Counted from the first letter of the stretch, positions 18,014 through 26,799 are shown. The stretch: 64,000 nucleotides of DNA from Limnobaculum parvum (GCF_003096015.2 NZ_CP029185.2:846001-910000); one strand, 5' to 3'. Translations and numbers: made by a program. Notes: generated from the sequence alone by a model not told the origin.

Positions 18014-18192
18014 ATGTCTTACAATCGAAGCGCGCATCCTTGTGAGATATATCCTACAAGCCTTGTGAGACATATCGTCAATTTTTAAAAATTATCATTT
18101 TTAATATTATTAAATATCATTAAGTTAAACTATGATTGGGTTGCTTGCAAGGTGTCTTACAGAATGTAAGTCTCACAGGGTATATTGTGAGA
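18014..18192 (+). promoter_or_regulatory. csrB promoter with clustered UvrY-like sites
   Basis: A likely sigma70 promoter has TTACAG at 18158-18163, a 17-bp spacer and TATATT at 18181-18186, giving a start near 18193. Four sequences resemble the UvrY/GacA-type 18-bp inverted repeat (TGTnAG-N6-CTnACA). They are a half-site TGTCTTACA at 18014, TGTGAGATATATCCTACA at 18041-18058, TGTGAGACATATCGTCAA at 18064-18081, and the overlapping TGTCTTACA/TGTAAGTCTCACA at 18153-18177. The BarA-UvrY two-component system is the known activator of csrB in enterics. Site assignment is by eye. Confidence 0.6.
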
Positions 18193-18712
18193 CGGAGGAA
18201 ATTAAGCGATTCTATGTCCATCGGAAGGAAGCTTAGGAATAAGGACTGTATCAGGATGATGCAGCTTTAGGATAAAGCGAGTGGATTTGCTCAGGAAGAG
18301 CTTAGGATATCATCAGGAAGATGAAGGATAGTTCAGGATCGAACTAACGGACAATTTCAGGATGAAAATTAATTCTACCAGGAATGTAGAAAGTCAGGAA
18401 GACAATCAAGGATTGGCGCTATCAGGACGGTAGCACAGGAAAGTTTAAGGATAAAACTAGCGGACACCTCCAGGATGGAGAATGAGTACCTACCGGAGTG
18501 TAGGGGGTCAGGACGACTAGCAAGGAAGAGCATCAGGATGATGCAGGATGACGAGACAAGGACGAAAGTAGGACGTTGCAAAGGATAGCAAGGTTAGGAT
18601 AACCGATAGGACAATTATTCAAGGATTGAGCAGGGAAGCAATGCGCATAGCCGGATAAGCTATATAAAGCACTAAGGCCCACTGTAGATTACAGTGGGCC
18701 TTTCTTCTTTTT
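18193..18712 (+). ncRNA. csrB: CsrB, CsrA-sequestering small RNA (expanded)
   Basis: This gene-free, highly repetitive stretch between syd and yqcC is the known location of csrB. It holds about 38 GGA trinucleotides in roughly 500 nt, most as CAGGAUG, CAGGAAG, AAGGA or UUAGGAU, many in short stem-loops such as CACCTCCAGGATGGAG. GGA in hairpin loops is the CsrA-binding element, so one molecule could titrate many CsrA dimers and relieve CsrA repression of carbon storage and motility or biofilm genes. The 3' end is the terminator at 18676-18711. E. coli CsrB is 369 nt with about 22 GGA motifs, so this RNA is longer and richer. The exact 5' end is inferred from the promoter. Confidence 0.92.
18676..18711 (+). 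terminator. csrB intrinsic terminator
   Basis: GGCCCACTGTA and its complement form an 11-bp stem with a GATT loop, followed by TTTCTTCTTTTT. Confidence 0.9.
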
Positions 18713-18816
18713 GTCATTCAATATTTGGTTTTTTACCCACCATTCTCAAAGTGATATGATGAACATCTTTTTTAGGCTTTTAGACGGGCCTATCGTGTCA
18801 ATTTCAAGAGAAAATA

Positions 18817-19146
18817 ATGAGTTTAGATAATCAGGTTCGGCAATTGCTGGGAGAAATCGAGCAGTTGATGCAGGAACAGGCATTATGGCGTTCCTGTGCG
18901 CCTGAGCTTAGCGCATTTGAGAGTAGTGAACCTTTTTGTATTGATAGCATGTCGCCTGAAGAGTGGCTGCAGTGGGTCTTTATTCCCCGTATGAGAGCGC
19001 TGGTCGAAGGGGGGCACCCATTACCCACTCGTATCGCAATGGCCCCTTATTTTGAAGAGGCGTTCAGCCAACGTGCTGAAAATCATCAATCTCTTATTGA
19101 TGCCCTTCATCGTATCGATCAACTGCTAAATAAAGAAACCTCCTAA
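18817..19146 (+). CDS. yqcC: YqcC family protein
   Basis: This is a 109-residue cytosolic helical protein of the DUF446/YqcC family, recognised by EWLQWVFIPRMRALVEGGHPLP in the middle (segment about 49-70). Function is unknown. Its TAA stop overlaps the truC ATG (TAATG), so it is translationally coupled to truC, and the yqcC-truC-yqcA order is that of E. coli. Confidence 0.92.
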   Translation: MSLDNQVRQLLGEIEQLMQEQALWRSCAPELSAFESSEPFCIDSMSPEEWLQWVFIPRMRALVEGGHPLPTRIAMAPYFEEAFSQRAENHQSLIDALHRIDQLLNKETS

Positions 19147-19925
19147 TGCTGGATATTTTGTATCAAGATGAACATTTGATCGCGGTAAATAAACCTTCTG
19201 GATGGTTAGTTCATCGTAGTTGGTTGGATAGACATGAAAAAGTAGTGGTGATGCAAACGGTGCGTGACCAGATTGGTCAGCATGTTTTTACCGTACATCG
19301 CCTTGACCGCCCAACGTCGGGAGTGTTGTTGATGGCGCTCTCCAGTGAGGTGGCTCGTCAAATGTCCCAACAGTTTGAACATCATCAGATTAATAAGGTC
19401 TATCACGCGGTGGTTCGGGGACACGTTCATGAAGCGGATACTATTGATTATCCTTTAGTGGAACAGCTGGATAAGATCGCCGATAAGTTTGCCAAACAGG
19501 ATAAAGACGCTCAGCCTGCCATCAGCCATTATCGGGGGCTCTCACAGGTTGAGGTGCCTATTGCCGTTGGGCCTTATGATACCGCGCGTTATAGTCTGGT
19601 AGAGTTGACGCCTCAAACGGGTCGTAAGCATCAGCTTCGTCGCCATATGAAACATATTTTCCATCCGATTATTGGCGATAGCGCCTATGGTGATTTACGC
19701 CATAATCGTGCGGTAGTCGAACATTTTGGCTGTCAGGGGCTGATGTTACATGCCAGTCATTTAGCGCTTCAACATCCGGTTACTCATCAGCCATTACTTA
19801 TTTCTGCCCCTTGGGATTCTCGCTGGCAAAACTTAATGACAGAATTTGGATGGAGCTCGCAATGCCCTGAATATAATGGGGTTGAAATTAATTTGGCAAT
19901 AACTCAGGATAGCTTGGTCAGATAA
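19146..19925 (+). CDS. truC: tRNA pseudouridine(65) synthase TruC
   Basis: TruC isomerises U65 of tRNA-Ile1 and tRNA-Asp to pseudouridine. The 259-residue RluA-family protein carries motif I LIAVNKPSGWLVH, the catalytic motif VHRLDRPTSGVLLMAL (Asp near residue 54) and the C-terminal LTPQTGRKHQLRRHMKH. The family usually lies near 260 residues. It is the middle gene of a three-gene unit. Confidence 0.95.
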   Translation: MLDILYQDEHLIAVNKPSGWLVHRSWLDRHEKVVVMQTVRDQIGQHVFTVHRLDRPTSGVLLMALSSEVARQMSQQFEHHQINKVYHAVVRGHVHEADTIDYPLVEQLDKIADKFAKQDKDAQPAISHYRGLSQVEVPIAVGPYDTARYSLVELTPQTGRKHQLRRHMKHIFHPIIGDSAYGDLRHNRAVVEHFGCQGLMLHASHLALQHPVTHQPLLISAPWDSRWQNLMTEFGWSSQCPEYNGVEINLAITQDSLVR

Positions 19926-19950
19926 CCCGTTAAAACAGAGAGAAGAAGCG

Positions 19951-20400
19951 ATGGCAAAAATAGGAATTTTTGTTGGTACCGTATACGGTAATGCTCAAAT
20001 GGTTGCTGAAGAAGCTCAAACCCTGTTACAAGAACAAGGGCACGATGTAGCCGTGTTTGATGAAGGGACGCTGGATGAGTGGCAAAACTATGAGCAAGGG
20101 CATGTGCTGGTAGTGACATCAACCACCGGGCAGGGCGATTTGCCAGACTCCATCGAGCCGCTATTTTATGATATTAAAGATTCTTTAGGTCATCAGCCAG
20201 GGCTGCGCTATGGCGTAATTGCACTGGGAGACAGCAGCTATGAAAATTTCTGTGGAGCGGGTAAAAAGTTTGATGCACTGCTGCAGGAGCAAGGGGCGAC
20301 TCGGCTTGGTGATATATTGATTATTGATGCAACCGAAGTTTCTGAACCAGAGGTGTTTGCTGCCGACTGGATTAAACACTGGGGCAGTTTGGCTGGGTAG
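19951..20400 (+). CDS. yqcA: Flavodoxin-like protein YqcA
   Basis: This is a 149-residue single-domain flavodoxin. The FMN phosphate loop is GTVYGNAQMVAEEA near residues 9-22, and TSTTGQGDLPDS and ALGDSSYENFCGAGKKFD provide the isoalloxazine-binding loops. Spacing of 25 bp from truC suggests one transcript. It is related to MioC; the electron partner is not known from the sequence. Confidence 0.94.
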   Translation: MAKIGIFVGTVYGNAQMVAEEAQTLLQEQGHDVAVFDEGTLDEWQNYEQGHVLVVTSTTGQGDLPDSIEPLFYDIKDSLGHQPGLRYGVIALGDSSYENFCGAGKKFDALLQEQGATRLGDILIIDATEVSEPEVFAADWIKHWGSLAG

Positions 20401-20516
20401 TTGTTTTTTGCTACAGCCATAGCGTTGCCATAGTAAGAATCCACCTTAGGTAACCGGTGGATTTTTACTTTCTGTTATACCGCGTCAGGATTGAGGATTA
20501 TCTTGTCAGACGGCGT

Positions 20517-20918
20517 TTACTTACCGTTCTCTTTTTCCGTTAGTTTTTCCAGATCGGCCTCGATTTCAGCAATCTTATGGGTAACAACCTGTTCGAGATG
20601 GCGCAGGTCGGAAAGAATCTTTTTCTTTAAGTCGACCTCAATGCGTTCTCCATGACAAATCTTATCTAGTTCTTCAATAACATGACGAAGATTAGGGCTG
20701 ATTTCATGGACTTCTTTATAGGATTTTTCTGCACCCGGGTTAGCTAAAACGGTTTTGCGCTGGCGTGGATATTTGAATTTGACGCTCTTGGCAAAAAATT
20801 CACCTTTTTCCTTACGAAAATAGATTTTTAAAATATCGTTACTGGCTTCCTGACGCAGACTATAGCGATCGATCTGTTTAGGATTGGTAATGCCGAGACT
20901 GGTGAGATTATCGTACAT
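20517..20918 (-). CDS. yaeH: DUF3461 protein YaeH
   Basis: The 133-residue acidic, helix-rich cytosolic protein starts MYDNLTSLGITNP and closely follows E. coli YaeH (128). It has SLRQEASNDILKIYFRKEKG and SVKFKYPRQRKTV, and a C-terminal helical coil (LEQVVTHKIAEIEADLEKL). Translation could start upstream at 20984, but the ATG at 20918 has the Shine-Dalgarno AGGAAGG and the conserved N-terminus, so I use it. Function is unknown. In E. coli it is also near dapD. Confidence 0.93.
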   Translation of the reverse strand: MYDNLTSLGITNPKQIDRYSLRQEASNDILKIYFRKEKGEFFAKSVKFKYPRQRKTVLANPGAEKSYKEVHEISPNLRHVIEELDKICHGERIEVDLKKKILSDLRHLEQVVTHKIAEIEADLEKLTEKENGK

Positions 20919-21110
20919 AAGAAAACCTTCCTGATTTATTTTTATGACGGTGTAATAATTATTATAGCAGGGGATATCAATCACTACCCTAATGTTTAAA
21001 AAGGAATAAACAGACGGATGAAGTGACGTAAACTCGCGATGTGATAAAAACGGGTATTTGAATATTAATCGTGAAGGGACATTAAACTGGGGGAGGGCTG
21101 GTGTGAACTT

Positions 21111-21680
21111 ATGAATATTTCACAGATGACATGGCTGATTAAACGTCTGAAAAAGCGCGGCGTTACTTTTGTTGAAGGTTTAAGCGATGAAGAGCTTGCT
21201 GATATTCAGCTCGAGTTTCAGGTCACTTTTCCTCCAGACTTGAAACAGTTTCTTCAGACGGCATTGCCTGTTTCTGACCTGTTCGTAAATTGGCGCGCAG
21301 GCCTGCATTCAGCCCAAGAAAAACAACAGATAGAACAACGTATCAATTGGCCGTTGGAAGGGATGTTGTTTGATGTAGAAAACAATAGCTATTGGGAACA
21401 CTCATGGGGTGAGAGACCCGAGAGTGTTGAGGCGATACAGGTTATCGTCAGCCAACATTTCCACTCTTATCCAAAACTTATTCCAATCTATTCTCATCGC
21501 TATATTCCGGCCACGCCCGATGAAACTGGGAATCCAATATTTTCTGTTTATCAGACGGATATCATCTATTACGGTTATGACTTGGCGAGCTATTTTGCAC
21601 ATGAATTTAGCTTTTCATTGCCAGAGCATTTCGAAACGTCAGCAGAGCCAAAATATATCGAGTTTTGGGGTGATTTTTAG
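21111..21680 (+). CDS. SMI1/KNR4 (SUKH)-like protein
   Basis: The 189-residue protein starts with a SUKH-type N-terminus (residues about 1-50: LSDEELADIQLEFQVTFPPDLKQFLQ, the typical 'E-x-x-L-x-x-x-F-P-x-D-hydrophobic-x-x-h-h' pattern). The middle is aromatic-rich and it ends YIEFWGDF. SUKH proteins often act as immunity proteins to polymorphic toxins or as housekeeping proteins in loci with such toxins, but no toxin gene is adjacent here. It is an accessory gene inserted divergently between yaeH and dapD. Confidence 0.7.
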   Translation: MNISQMTWLIKRLKKRGVTFVEGLSDEELADIQLEFQVTFPPDLKQFLQTALPVSDLFVNWRAGLHSAQEKQQIEQRINWPLEGMLFDVENNSYWEHSWGERPESVEAIQVIVSQHFHSYPKLIPIYSHRYIPATPDETGNPIFSVYQTDIIYYGYDLASYFAHEFSFSLPEHFETSAEPKYIEFWGDF

Positions 21681-21697
21681 GTTGGATTATTCAGCAT

Positions 21698-21724
21698 GAA
21701 AACGCGGACATCGTCCGCGTTTTA
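21698..21724. terminator. Bidirectional terminator between the SUKH gene and dapD
   Basis: AACGCGGAC and GTCCGCGTT form a 9-bp stem with a 3-nt ATC loop, flanked by A-rich sequence on the left and TTT on the right. It can end both convergent transcripts. Confidence 0.85.
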
Positions 21725-21750
21725 AATTTGATTCAGGTCAGCGAGAATGA

Positions 21751-22575
21751 TTAATCAATGGTTCGCAGTAACTCATTAATTCCCACTTTACCACGGGTCT
21801 TAGCATCGACTTTTTTCACGATAACCGCACAGTACAGGCTGTATTTGCCATCTTTAGACGGCAGGTTGCCTGAAACCACGACAGAGCCAGCCGGAACTCG
21901 TCCGTAATGGACTTCGCCGGTTTCGCGATCGTAAATGCGTGTGCTTTGGCCGATGTAAACCCCCATAGAGATCACCGAACCTTCTTCAACGATTACGCCT
22001 TCTACGACTTCAGAACGGGCACCGATAAAGCAATTATCTTCGATAATGGTTGGGTTCGCTTGCAGTGGCTCAAGCACACCACCGATACCCACGCCGCCGG
22101 ATAGGTGAACATTTTTACCGATTTGAGCACAGGAACCGACGGTTGCCCAAGTATCAACCATGGAGCCTTCATCAACATAAGCACCAATGTTGACATAGGA
22201 TGGCATCAACACGGTGTTACGGGCGATAAAAGCCCCTTGGCGAACGCTGGCTGGTGGAACCACTCGGAAACCTTCCCGCTGAAAACGTGCTGCATCATAG
22301 TCGGCGAATTTCATTGGAACTTTATCAAAATAGCGGGTTTCTGCGCCATCCATGACGACATTTTCGTTAATACGGAACGAAAGCAGAACCGCTTTTTTCA
22401 GCCACTGATGTGTGACCCACTCACCGTTGATTTTTTCGGCAACGCGTAATTCACCGCTGTCTAATTTAGCAATAGTTTGCTTAACAGCTTCACGAAGAAC
22501 GGTATCTGCATTCGCCGGAGTAATTTCAGCACGGCGCTCAAAGGCGGTTTCTATAACGGTTTTTAACTGCTGCAT
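21751..22575 (-). CDS. dapD: Tetrahydrodipicolinate N-succinyltransferase
   Basis: DapD transfers succinyl from succinyl-CoA to tetrahydrodipicolinate in lysine and diaminopimelate synthesis. The 274-residue protein (E. coli 274) begins MQQLKTVIETAFERRAEITP. It carries a left-handed beta-helix of hexapeptide repeats in the middle (VNIGAYVDEGSMVDTWATVG, HLSGGVGIGGVLEP). It follows glnD on the same strand with a 33-bp gap, as in E. coli. Confidence 0.97.
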   Translation of the reverse strand: MQQLKTVIETAFERRAEITPANADTVLREAVKQTIAKLDSGELRVAEKINGEWVTHQWLKKAVLLSFRINENVVMDGAETRYFDKVPMKFADYDAARFQREGFRVVPPASVRQGAFIARNTVLMPSYVNIGAYVDEGSMVDTWATVGSCAQIGKNVHLSGGVGIGGVLEPLQANPTIIEDNCFIGARSEVVEGVIVEEGSVISMGVYIGQSTRIYDRETGEVHYGRVPAGSVVVSGNLPSKDGKYSLYCAVIVKKVDAKTRGKVGINELLRTID

Positions 22576-22608
22576 CTCTTTTCCTGATGTCGTGTATTTG
22601 AGGGAATA

Positions 22609-25284
22609 TTATTGGAGGCCATATTTATCCGTTGGATTCAGGGTTTCTGTCAACCTTTGTTTCAAAAGTTCGCAAATTTCAGAAGATAACGCTGTTCGTT
22701 CACTGTTTGTGAGAATGAACAAGTCTTCAACCCGTTCGCCAATAGTGGAGATGCGCGCGCTGTGCAGCGATAGACCTAAATCAGCAAAAACCTCCCCCAC
22801 TCTGGCTAACAGCCCCGGCTGGTCTAGGGCGACCAGCTCCATATAGGTACGGCGTTCGCTATGGCCTCGTAAGAAAGTCACGTGAGTAGCTACATTAAAG
22901 TGGCGAAGTTTAGAAGATAGCATACGTGGACGCGGGCGTTCATACACAGGCTGTGTCAGTGCGTGTTCCAATCCTTCACGAATAGCCTGATGGCGATCGG
23001 GTGTTAGAGGCTTGCCGTTAGGTTCCAGAACGATAAAGCTGTCCATTGCCATTTCATCGCGGTTAGTAAAAATTTGGGCATCGTGAACACTCAGGTTTTT
23101 TCTGTCCAACTCACCGACGGTTACTGCAAACAAATAGGGGCGGTCGTGGCTATAAATAAAGATTTCGGTTCCCCCCCGGTTAGGACTCGGGCTGATAAGC
23201 ACCAACGGTTTATCAGATTTATGATTGACCAGATGGCGAGCATGCCAAGCTAACTGACTCGGTGTATGGCGTAGAAAATAGTCGGCCCGGCATCGGCTCC
23301 AGAGATTATGCAGTGCCGCTTCATCTATATTATCCCGTCGCAATAGCGCCAGCGCCTGAGCTCGATGGTGTCGAACGCGTTCTCTTAAGTCTGGTCGATA
23401 TTGCATGCCGCGGCGTAGTTGCTTCTCTGTGGCGAAATAGAGCTCACGTAACAGGCTCTGCTTCCAGCTGTTCCACAAGGGTTCGTTAGTGGCACAGATA
23501 TCAGCTACGGTCAGGCAGATCAGATAGTGTAATCGCGTTTCCGTCTGTATTTCGGCAGCAAATTGCTGAATGACTTCCGGGTCTTGTATGTCGCGGCGCT
23601 GAGCGGTAACTGACATTAGCAGATGCTGTTTAACCAACCAACTGACTAAATCAATTTCGTTAGAGTTGAGATCGTGTAATGCAGCAAAATCTTTAGCGTC
23701 TTCCGCACCGAGAGTGGAATGGTCACCGCCACGGCCTTTAGCAATGTCGTGAAACAGTGCCGCCATCAGTAATAACGATTGTTTTGGTAAACGGGGAAAA
23801 AGCTCAACGCAGAGAGGGTGAGCCTGACGCGTCTCTTCATCGGCGAAACTTTCCAGCTTTAACAACACCCGAATAGTATGTTCATCAACGGTATAGACAT
23901 GGAACAGGTCAAACTGCATCTGACCAACAATTTTCCCCCACTGTGGCATATAGGCCGCCAGTACGCTGTGATGATGCATTGGCACAATCGCTCGTTTTAC
24001 GGCACCGGGGTGGCGTAAAATAGCCATAAATAACTGACGAGCGGCGGGTAACTCGCACAGCGGCTGCTTCAGATGGCGACGAGCATAGCGAAGATGGCGC
24101 AGGGTGGTTGAGTAAATGCCTTTAATATCAGGATTGCTCACCAGTCGGTAGAATAGCCCCAGAATAGTTTCCGGTTGCTCAATAAACAAATTAGGATCCC
24201 GTAAATCAATCAACTGACCGCGTAGCTGAAAACGTTCATCCAGAATTTGCGGTTTGTCGGTATGGTCAACGGCTAAGATCGCCTCATTAAACAGCTGTAA
24301 AAGCATATGATTAAGCTCTGCAATCCGTCGGGTAACGCGATAATAATCTTTCATCATACGTTCTATCGGCTGGTTACGTTCTCCCTGATACCCTAGCAGG
24401 GTAGCAACACTGAGTTGTCGATCGAATAACAGACGGTTGTCATAGCGCGGCAGGATCAAATGTAGGGCAAAACGAATGCGCCATAAGAAAGCTTGGCACT
24501 CTTCCAGTTCGGTACACTCTGCTGGGGTTAAAAAGCCAAAACTCACCATTTCATCCAGAGAAGTCGCACCAAAATGGCGGCGAGCTACCCACAGCAAAGT
24601 GTGAATATCCCGTAAACCTCCGGGGCTGGCTTTAATATCGGGTTCGAGATTATAGCTGGTACCGTGATAGCGCAGATGGCGTTCTTCCTGCTCCTGACAC
24701 TTAGCGTGAAAGAAGGTATCCGATGGCCAGATCTCCTGTCCGAAAATATGCTTTTGTAATGAGAGAAACAGCGCCACATCACCACAAATTAATCGTGACT
24801 CAATCAGATTGGTGGCTACGGTCAGATCGGCAATGCTCTCTTCCAGACACTGTTCCAGCGTACGTACGCTATGGCCCACCTCCAGCTTTAAATCCCACAG
24901 CAACGTAATGATTTCACCAACTCGCTGGGATTGCTCTTCGTCTAATGGTTGGTCACTGAGAATTAAAATATCAATATCAGAAAGAGGATGTAGTTCGCTA
25001 CGGCCATATCCCCCGACAGCAATTAACGCTAACCCACTGCGGTTCGCCAACCCTTTGGCCGTTGGTTTAATGAAACCATGAAACAACCAGAGCCGTTGCA
25101 GTAAGTGGTCTATATAGTCAGAACGAACTTTAAGCAATTCATCAACCGCGACGTTTGCTTCAAAAGCGTGCTTCAACCAAGCTTGAAAACGTTCTAACTC
25201 TTGCTTCAGATTGGGTAACGTCAATTCACTGTTACTTAAACAGGAAGGATCGCAGGGTTTTTTCAGCAAAACGTGCTCAAACAT
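22609..25284 (-). CDS. glnD: Bifunctional uridylyltransferase/uridylyl-removing enzyme GlnD
   Basis: GlnD senses glutamine and uridylylates or deuridylylates PII proteins GlnB and GlnK. The 891-residue protein (E. coli 890) has four domains. The nucleotidyltransferase shows GGYGRSELHPLSDIDILIL near residue 91, and the HD hydrolase LFHDIAKGRGGDHS lies near residue 510. Two C-terminal ACT domains follow; the last contains ELVALDQPGLLARVGEVFADL. All key residues are present. It is probably co-transcribed with dapD. Confidence 0.97.
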   Translation of the reverse strand: MFEHVLLKKPCDPSCLSNSELTLPNLKQELERFQAWLKHAFEANVAVDELLKVRSDYIDHLLQRLWLFHGFIKPTAKGLANRSGLALIAVGGYGRSELHPLSDIDILILSDQPLDEEQSQRVGEIITLLWDLKLEVGHSVRTLEQCLEESIADLTVATNLIESRLICGDVALFLSLQKHIFGQEIWPSDTFFHAKCQEQEERHLRYHGTSYNLEPDIKASPGGLRDIHTLLWVARRHFGATSLDEMVSFGFLTPAECTELEECQAFLWRIRFALHLILPRYDNRLLFDRQLSVATLLGYQGERNQPIERMMKDYYRVTRRIAELNHMLLQLFNEAILAVDHTDKPQILDERFQLRGQLIDLRDPNLFIEQPETILGLFYRLVSNPDIKGIYSTTLRHLRYARRHLKQPLCELPAARQLFMAILRHPGAVKRAIVPMHHHSVLAAYMPQWGKIVGQMQFDLFHVYTVDEHTIRVLLKLESFADEETRQAHPLCVELFPRLPKQSLLLMAALFHDIAKGRGGDHSTLGAEDAKDFAALHDLNSNEIDLVSWLVKQHLLMSVTAQRRDIQDPEVIQQFAAEIQTETRLHYLICLTVADICATNEPLWNSWKQSLLRELYFATEKQLRRGMQYRPDLRERVRHHRAQALALLRRDNIDEAALHNLWSRCRADYFLRHTPSQLAWHARHLVNHKSDKPLVLISPSPNRGGTEIFIYSHDRPYLFAVTVGELDRKNLSVHDAQIFTNRDEMAMDSFIVLEPNGKPLTPDRHQAIREGLEHALTQPVYERPRPRMLSSKLRHFNVATHVTFLRGHSERRTYMELVALDQPGLLARVGEVFADLGLSLHSARISTIGERVEDLFILTNSERTALSSEICELLKQRLTETLNPTDKYGLQ

Positions 25285-25480
25285 AGTGACAATAACCTTC
25301 TGATAGCGGAGTTAATCACAAAATAATCAATCGTTGCCACGGCGGACAACTCACTACTACTTAAGCTACCTGTAAACCCTAAAATTCGCCAGATGAAAGC
25401 GTAGAAAACACAATTATTGAGATAGGAGAATGAAAATAACTAACATTTGGTTAATTATTTTATTCTTTGACGGAATCAAG

Positions 25481-25603
25481 CTGAGGGAGAGACCACCCTA
25501 AGCGGGCTAGGCCCGAAGCACTCTGAGACGGGGTAATGAAGGTCTTCCGACCGAGTATTAAATTGATATGGGTGGAGATTTTTTACGGCTGAAATACCCT
25601 CAG
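25481..25603 (+). ncRNA. Unassigned structured RNA candidate between glnD and map
   Basis: This segment of a 405-bp gene-free gap has nested pairing. The outer arms are CTGAGGG (25481-25487) with CCCTCAG (25597-25603). The next arm is CCACCC (25493-25498) with GGGTGG (25570-25575), the latter followed by AGATTTTTT (U tract). Internal hairpins are CGGGC-TAG-GCCCG (25503-25515) and GGTC-TTCC-GACC (25541-25552). The U tract after the GGGTGG arm points to a plus-strand transcript of about 100 nt. The compact multi-hairpin layout is reminiscent of the phage C4 antisense RNA family, but I cannot confirm this. A weak promoter (TTGAGA at 25417, TAACAT at 25441) is possible. The rest of the gap shows nothing else. 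Confidence 0.5.
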
Positions 25604-25689
25604 AGTTAATTTAAAAAACGTCATCAATAGGCCATAACAAAAATGGCCAACTCGCGTCAGCCATTCAAAAAACAACAACTAAAAAACAG

Positions 25690-26484
25690 TTAGGCTTCTG
25701 GCGTCAAAATCGCCTCAATCGTGTCATCCTTGCGCAGGGTCAGAATTTCACAACCGGTATCAGTAACGGCAATCATATGCTCATACTGTGCAGATAAACT
25801 ACGATCTTTAGTTTTTACCGTCCAGCCATCGTTCATAGTCCGAATACGGAAATCACCGGCGTTAACCATAGGTTCCACGGTAAAGGTCATGCCTGTCTGT
25901 AACACTACGCCGCCGTCATCCGCATCATAATGCAGTACCTGAGGCTCTTCATGAAACCCTTCACCAATGCCATGACCACAGTACTCTCTGACTACCGAGA
26001 AGCCTTGACTCTCAACATGTTGTTGAATCGCTTTACCCAAGGTACGCAGGCGAATGCCAGGTTTAACCATTTTTAAAGCCAGATATAAACTTTCCTGAGT
26101 TACACGGCACAGGCGTTCACCCAAAATGGTTGGTTTACCAACAAAATACATTTTGGAAGTATCACCATGGAAACCCTCTTTAATTACCGTCACGTCAATA
26201 TTGACGATATCGCCATCTTTCAGCTTTTTGTCATCGCTGGGAATGCCGTGACACACCACTTCATTGACGGAAATACAGACTGATTTCGGAAAACCGTGAT
26301 AACCAAGGCAGGCTGAAACAGCGTGCTGAGTGTTGGTAATATAGTCATGGCAAATACGATCCAGTTCGCTGGTTGTTACGCCAGGCTTAACGTACTGCTC
26401 AATCATTTCCAATACTTCGGCGGCTAGATGACCAGCCACACGCATTTTTGCAATGTCTTCAGGGGTTTTGATAGATATAGCCAT
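25690..26484 (-). CDS. map: Type I methionine aminopeptidase
   Basis: Map removes the initiator methionine co-translationally. The 264-residue protein has the pita-bread fold ligands: DGDIVNIDVTVI and FHGDTSKM (Asp pair), CGHGIGEGFHEEPQ (His), TVEPMV (Glu) and the final Glu in AQYEHMIAV. It starts MAISIKTPEDIAKMR like E. coli Map. A GTG four codons upstream (26496) is an alternative start; I prefer the ATG because of homology. It is divergent from the pyrB operon here, whereas in E. coli it is divergent from rpsB. Confidence 0.96.
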   Translation of the reverse strand: MAISIKTPEDIAKMRVAGHLAAEVLEMIEQYVKPGVTTSELDRICHDYITNTQHAVSACLGYHGFPKSVCISVNEVVCHGIPSDDKKLKDGDIVNIDVTVIKEGFHGDTSKMYFVGKPTILGERLCRVTQESLYLALKMVKPGIRLRTLGKAIQQHVESQGFSVVREYCGHGIGEGFHEEPQVLHYDADDGGVVLQTGMTFTVEPMVNAGDFRIRTMNDGWTVKTKDRSLSAQYEHMIAVTDTGCEILTLRKDDTIEAILTPEA

Positions 26485-26686
26485 AAAATTGTCCACTAAT
26501 GATAGGAGTCAGCACGTAACAAAGCGCACAGGACGCAGGGTTAACTGACAACGATAATCAATTCACGATCTGAATATGGTATCAGTCCTGCAAAAGAGAA
26601 CCAAATTTATCGTATCAATAACCCTTCGATAATAAGGGGTAATGTGTGTTGAAAAATAATAAATGAATGACACTCGCTAATATATA

Positions 26687-26714
26687 TTGACTGGGTCTAT
26701 ATGTCTGGTAAATT
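26687..26714 (+). promoter_or_regulatory. Predicted promoter of the pyrB-pyrC operon
   Basis: TTGACT (26687-26692), 16 bp, TAAATT (26709-26714) would start transcription near 26721 and give a leader of about 190 nt ahead of pyrB. Confidence 0.5.
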
Positions 26715-26738
26715 AAGAAGGTTTAAGCGTTATCTTTT

Positions 26739-26767
26739 ATCTTTTAGTGGGCGGTAAAAGATTTTTT
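26739..26767 (+). promoter_or_regulatory. Pause-like hairpin with U tract in the pyrB leader
   Basis: ATCTTTTA pairs with TAAAAGAT across a GTGGGCGG loop and is followed by TTTTT. An A/U-only-type stem directly before a U tract resembles the UTP-sensitive pause site of the E. coli pyrBI leader in concept, not in sequence. It lies about 70 nt before the strong terminator. Confidence 0.4.
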
Positions 26768-26799
26768 GAAATCACTTAAAGTAAATTGGGCAAAGCAGG

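Noticed and set aside
18193..18660. Repeated CAGGA/AAGGA units looked at first like a CRISPR or tandem repeat
   Set aside because: Unit spacing is irregular, there are no constant-length spacers, and the location and terminator identify csrB.
20400..20517. Junction of the E. coli 63-min block (yqcA) with the 4-min block (yaeH) as a novel rearrangement
   Set aside because: From memory the same junction exists in Yersinia-type genomes, so it is probably an old arrangement rather than a new breakpoint.
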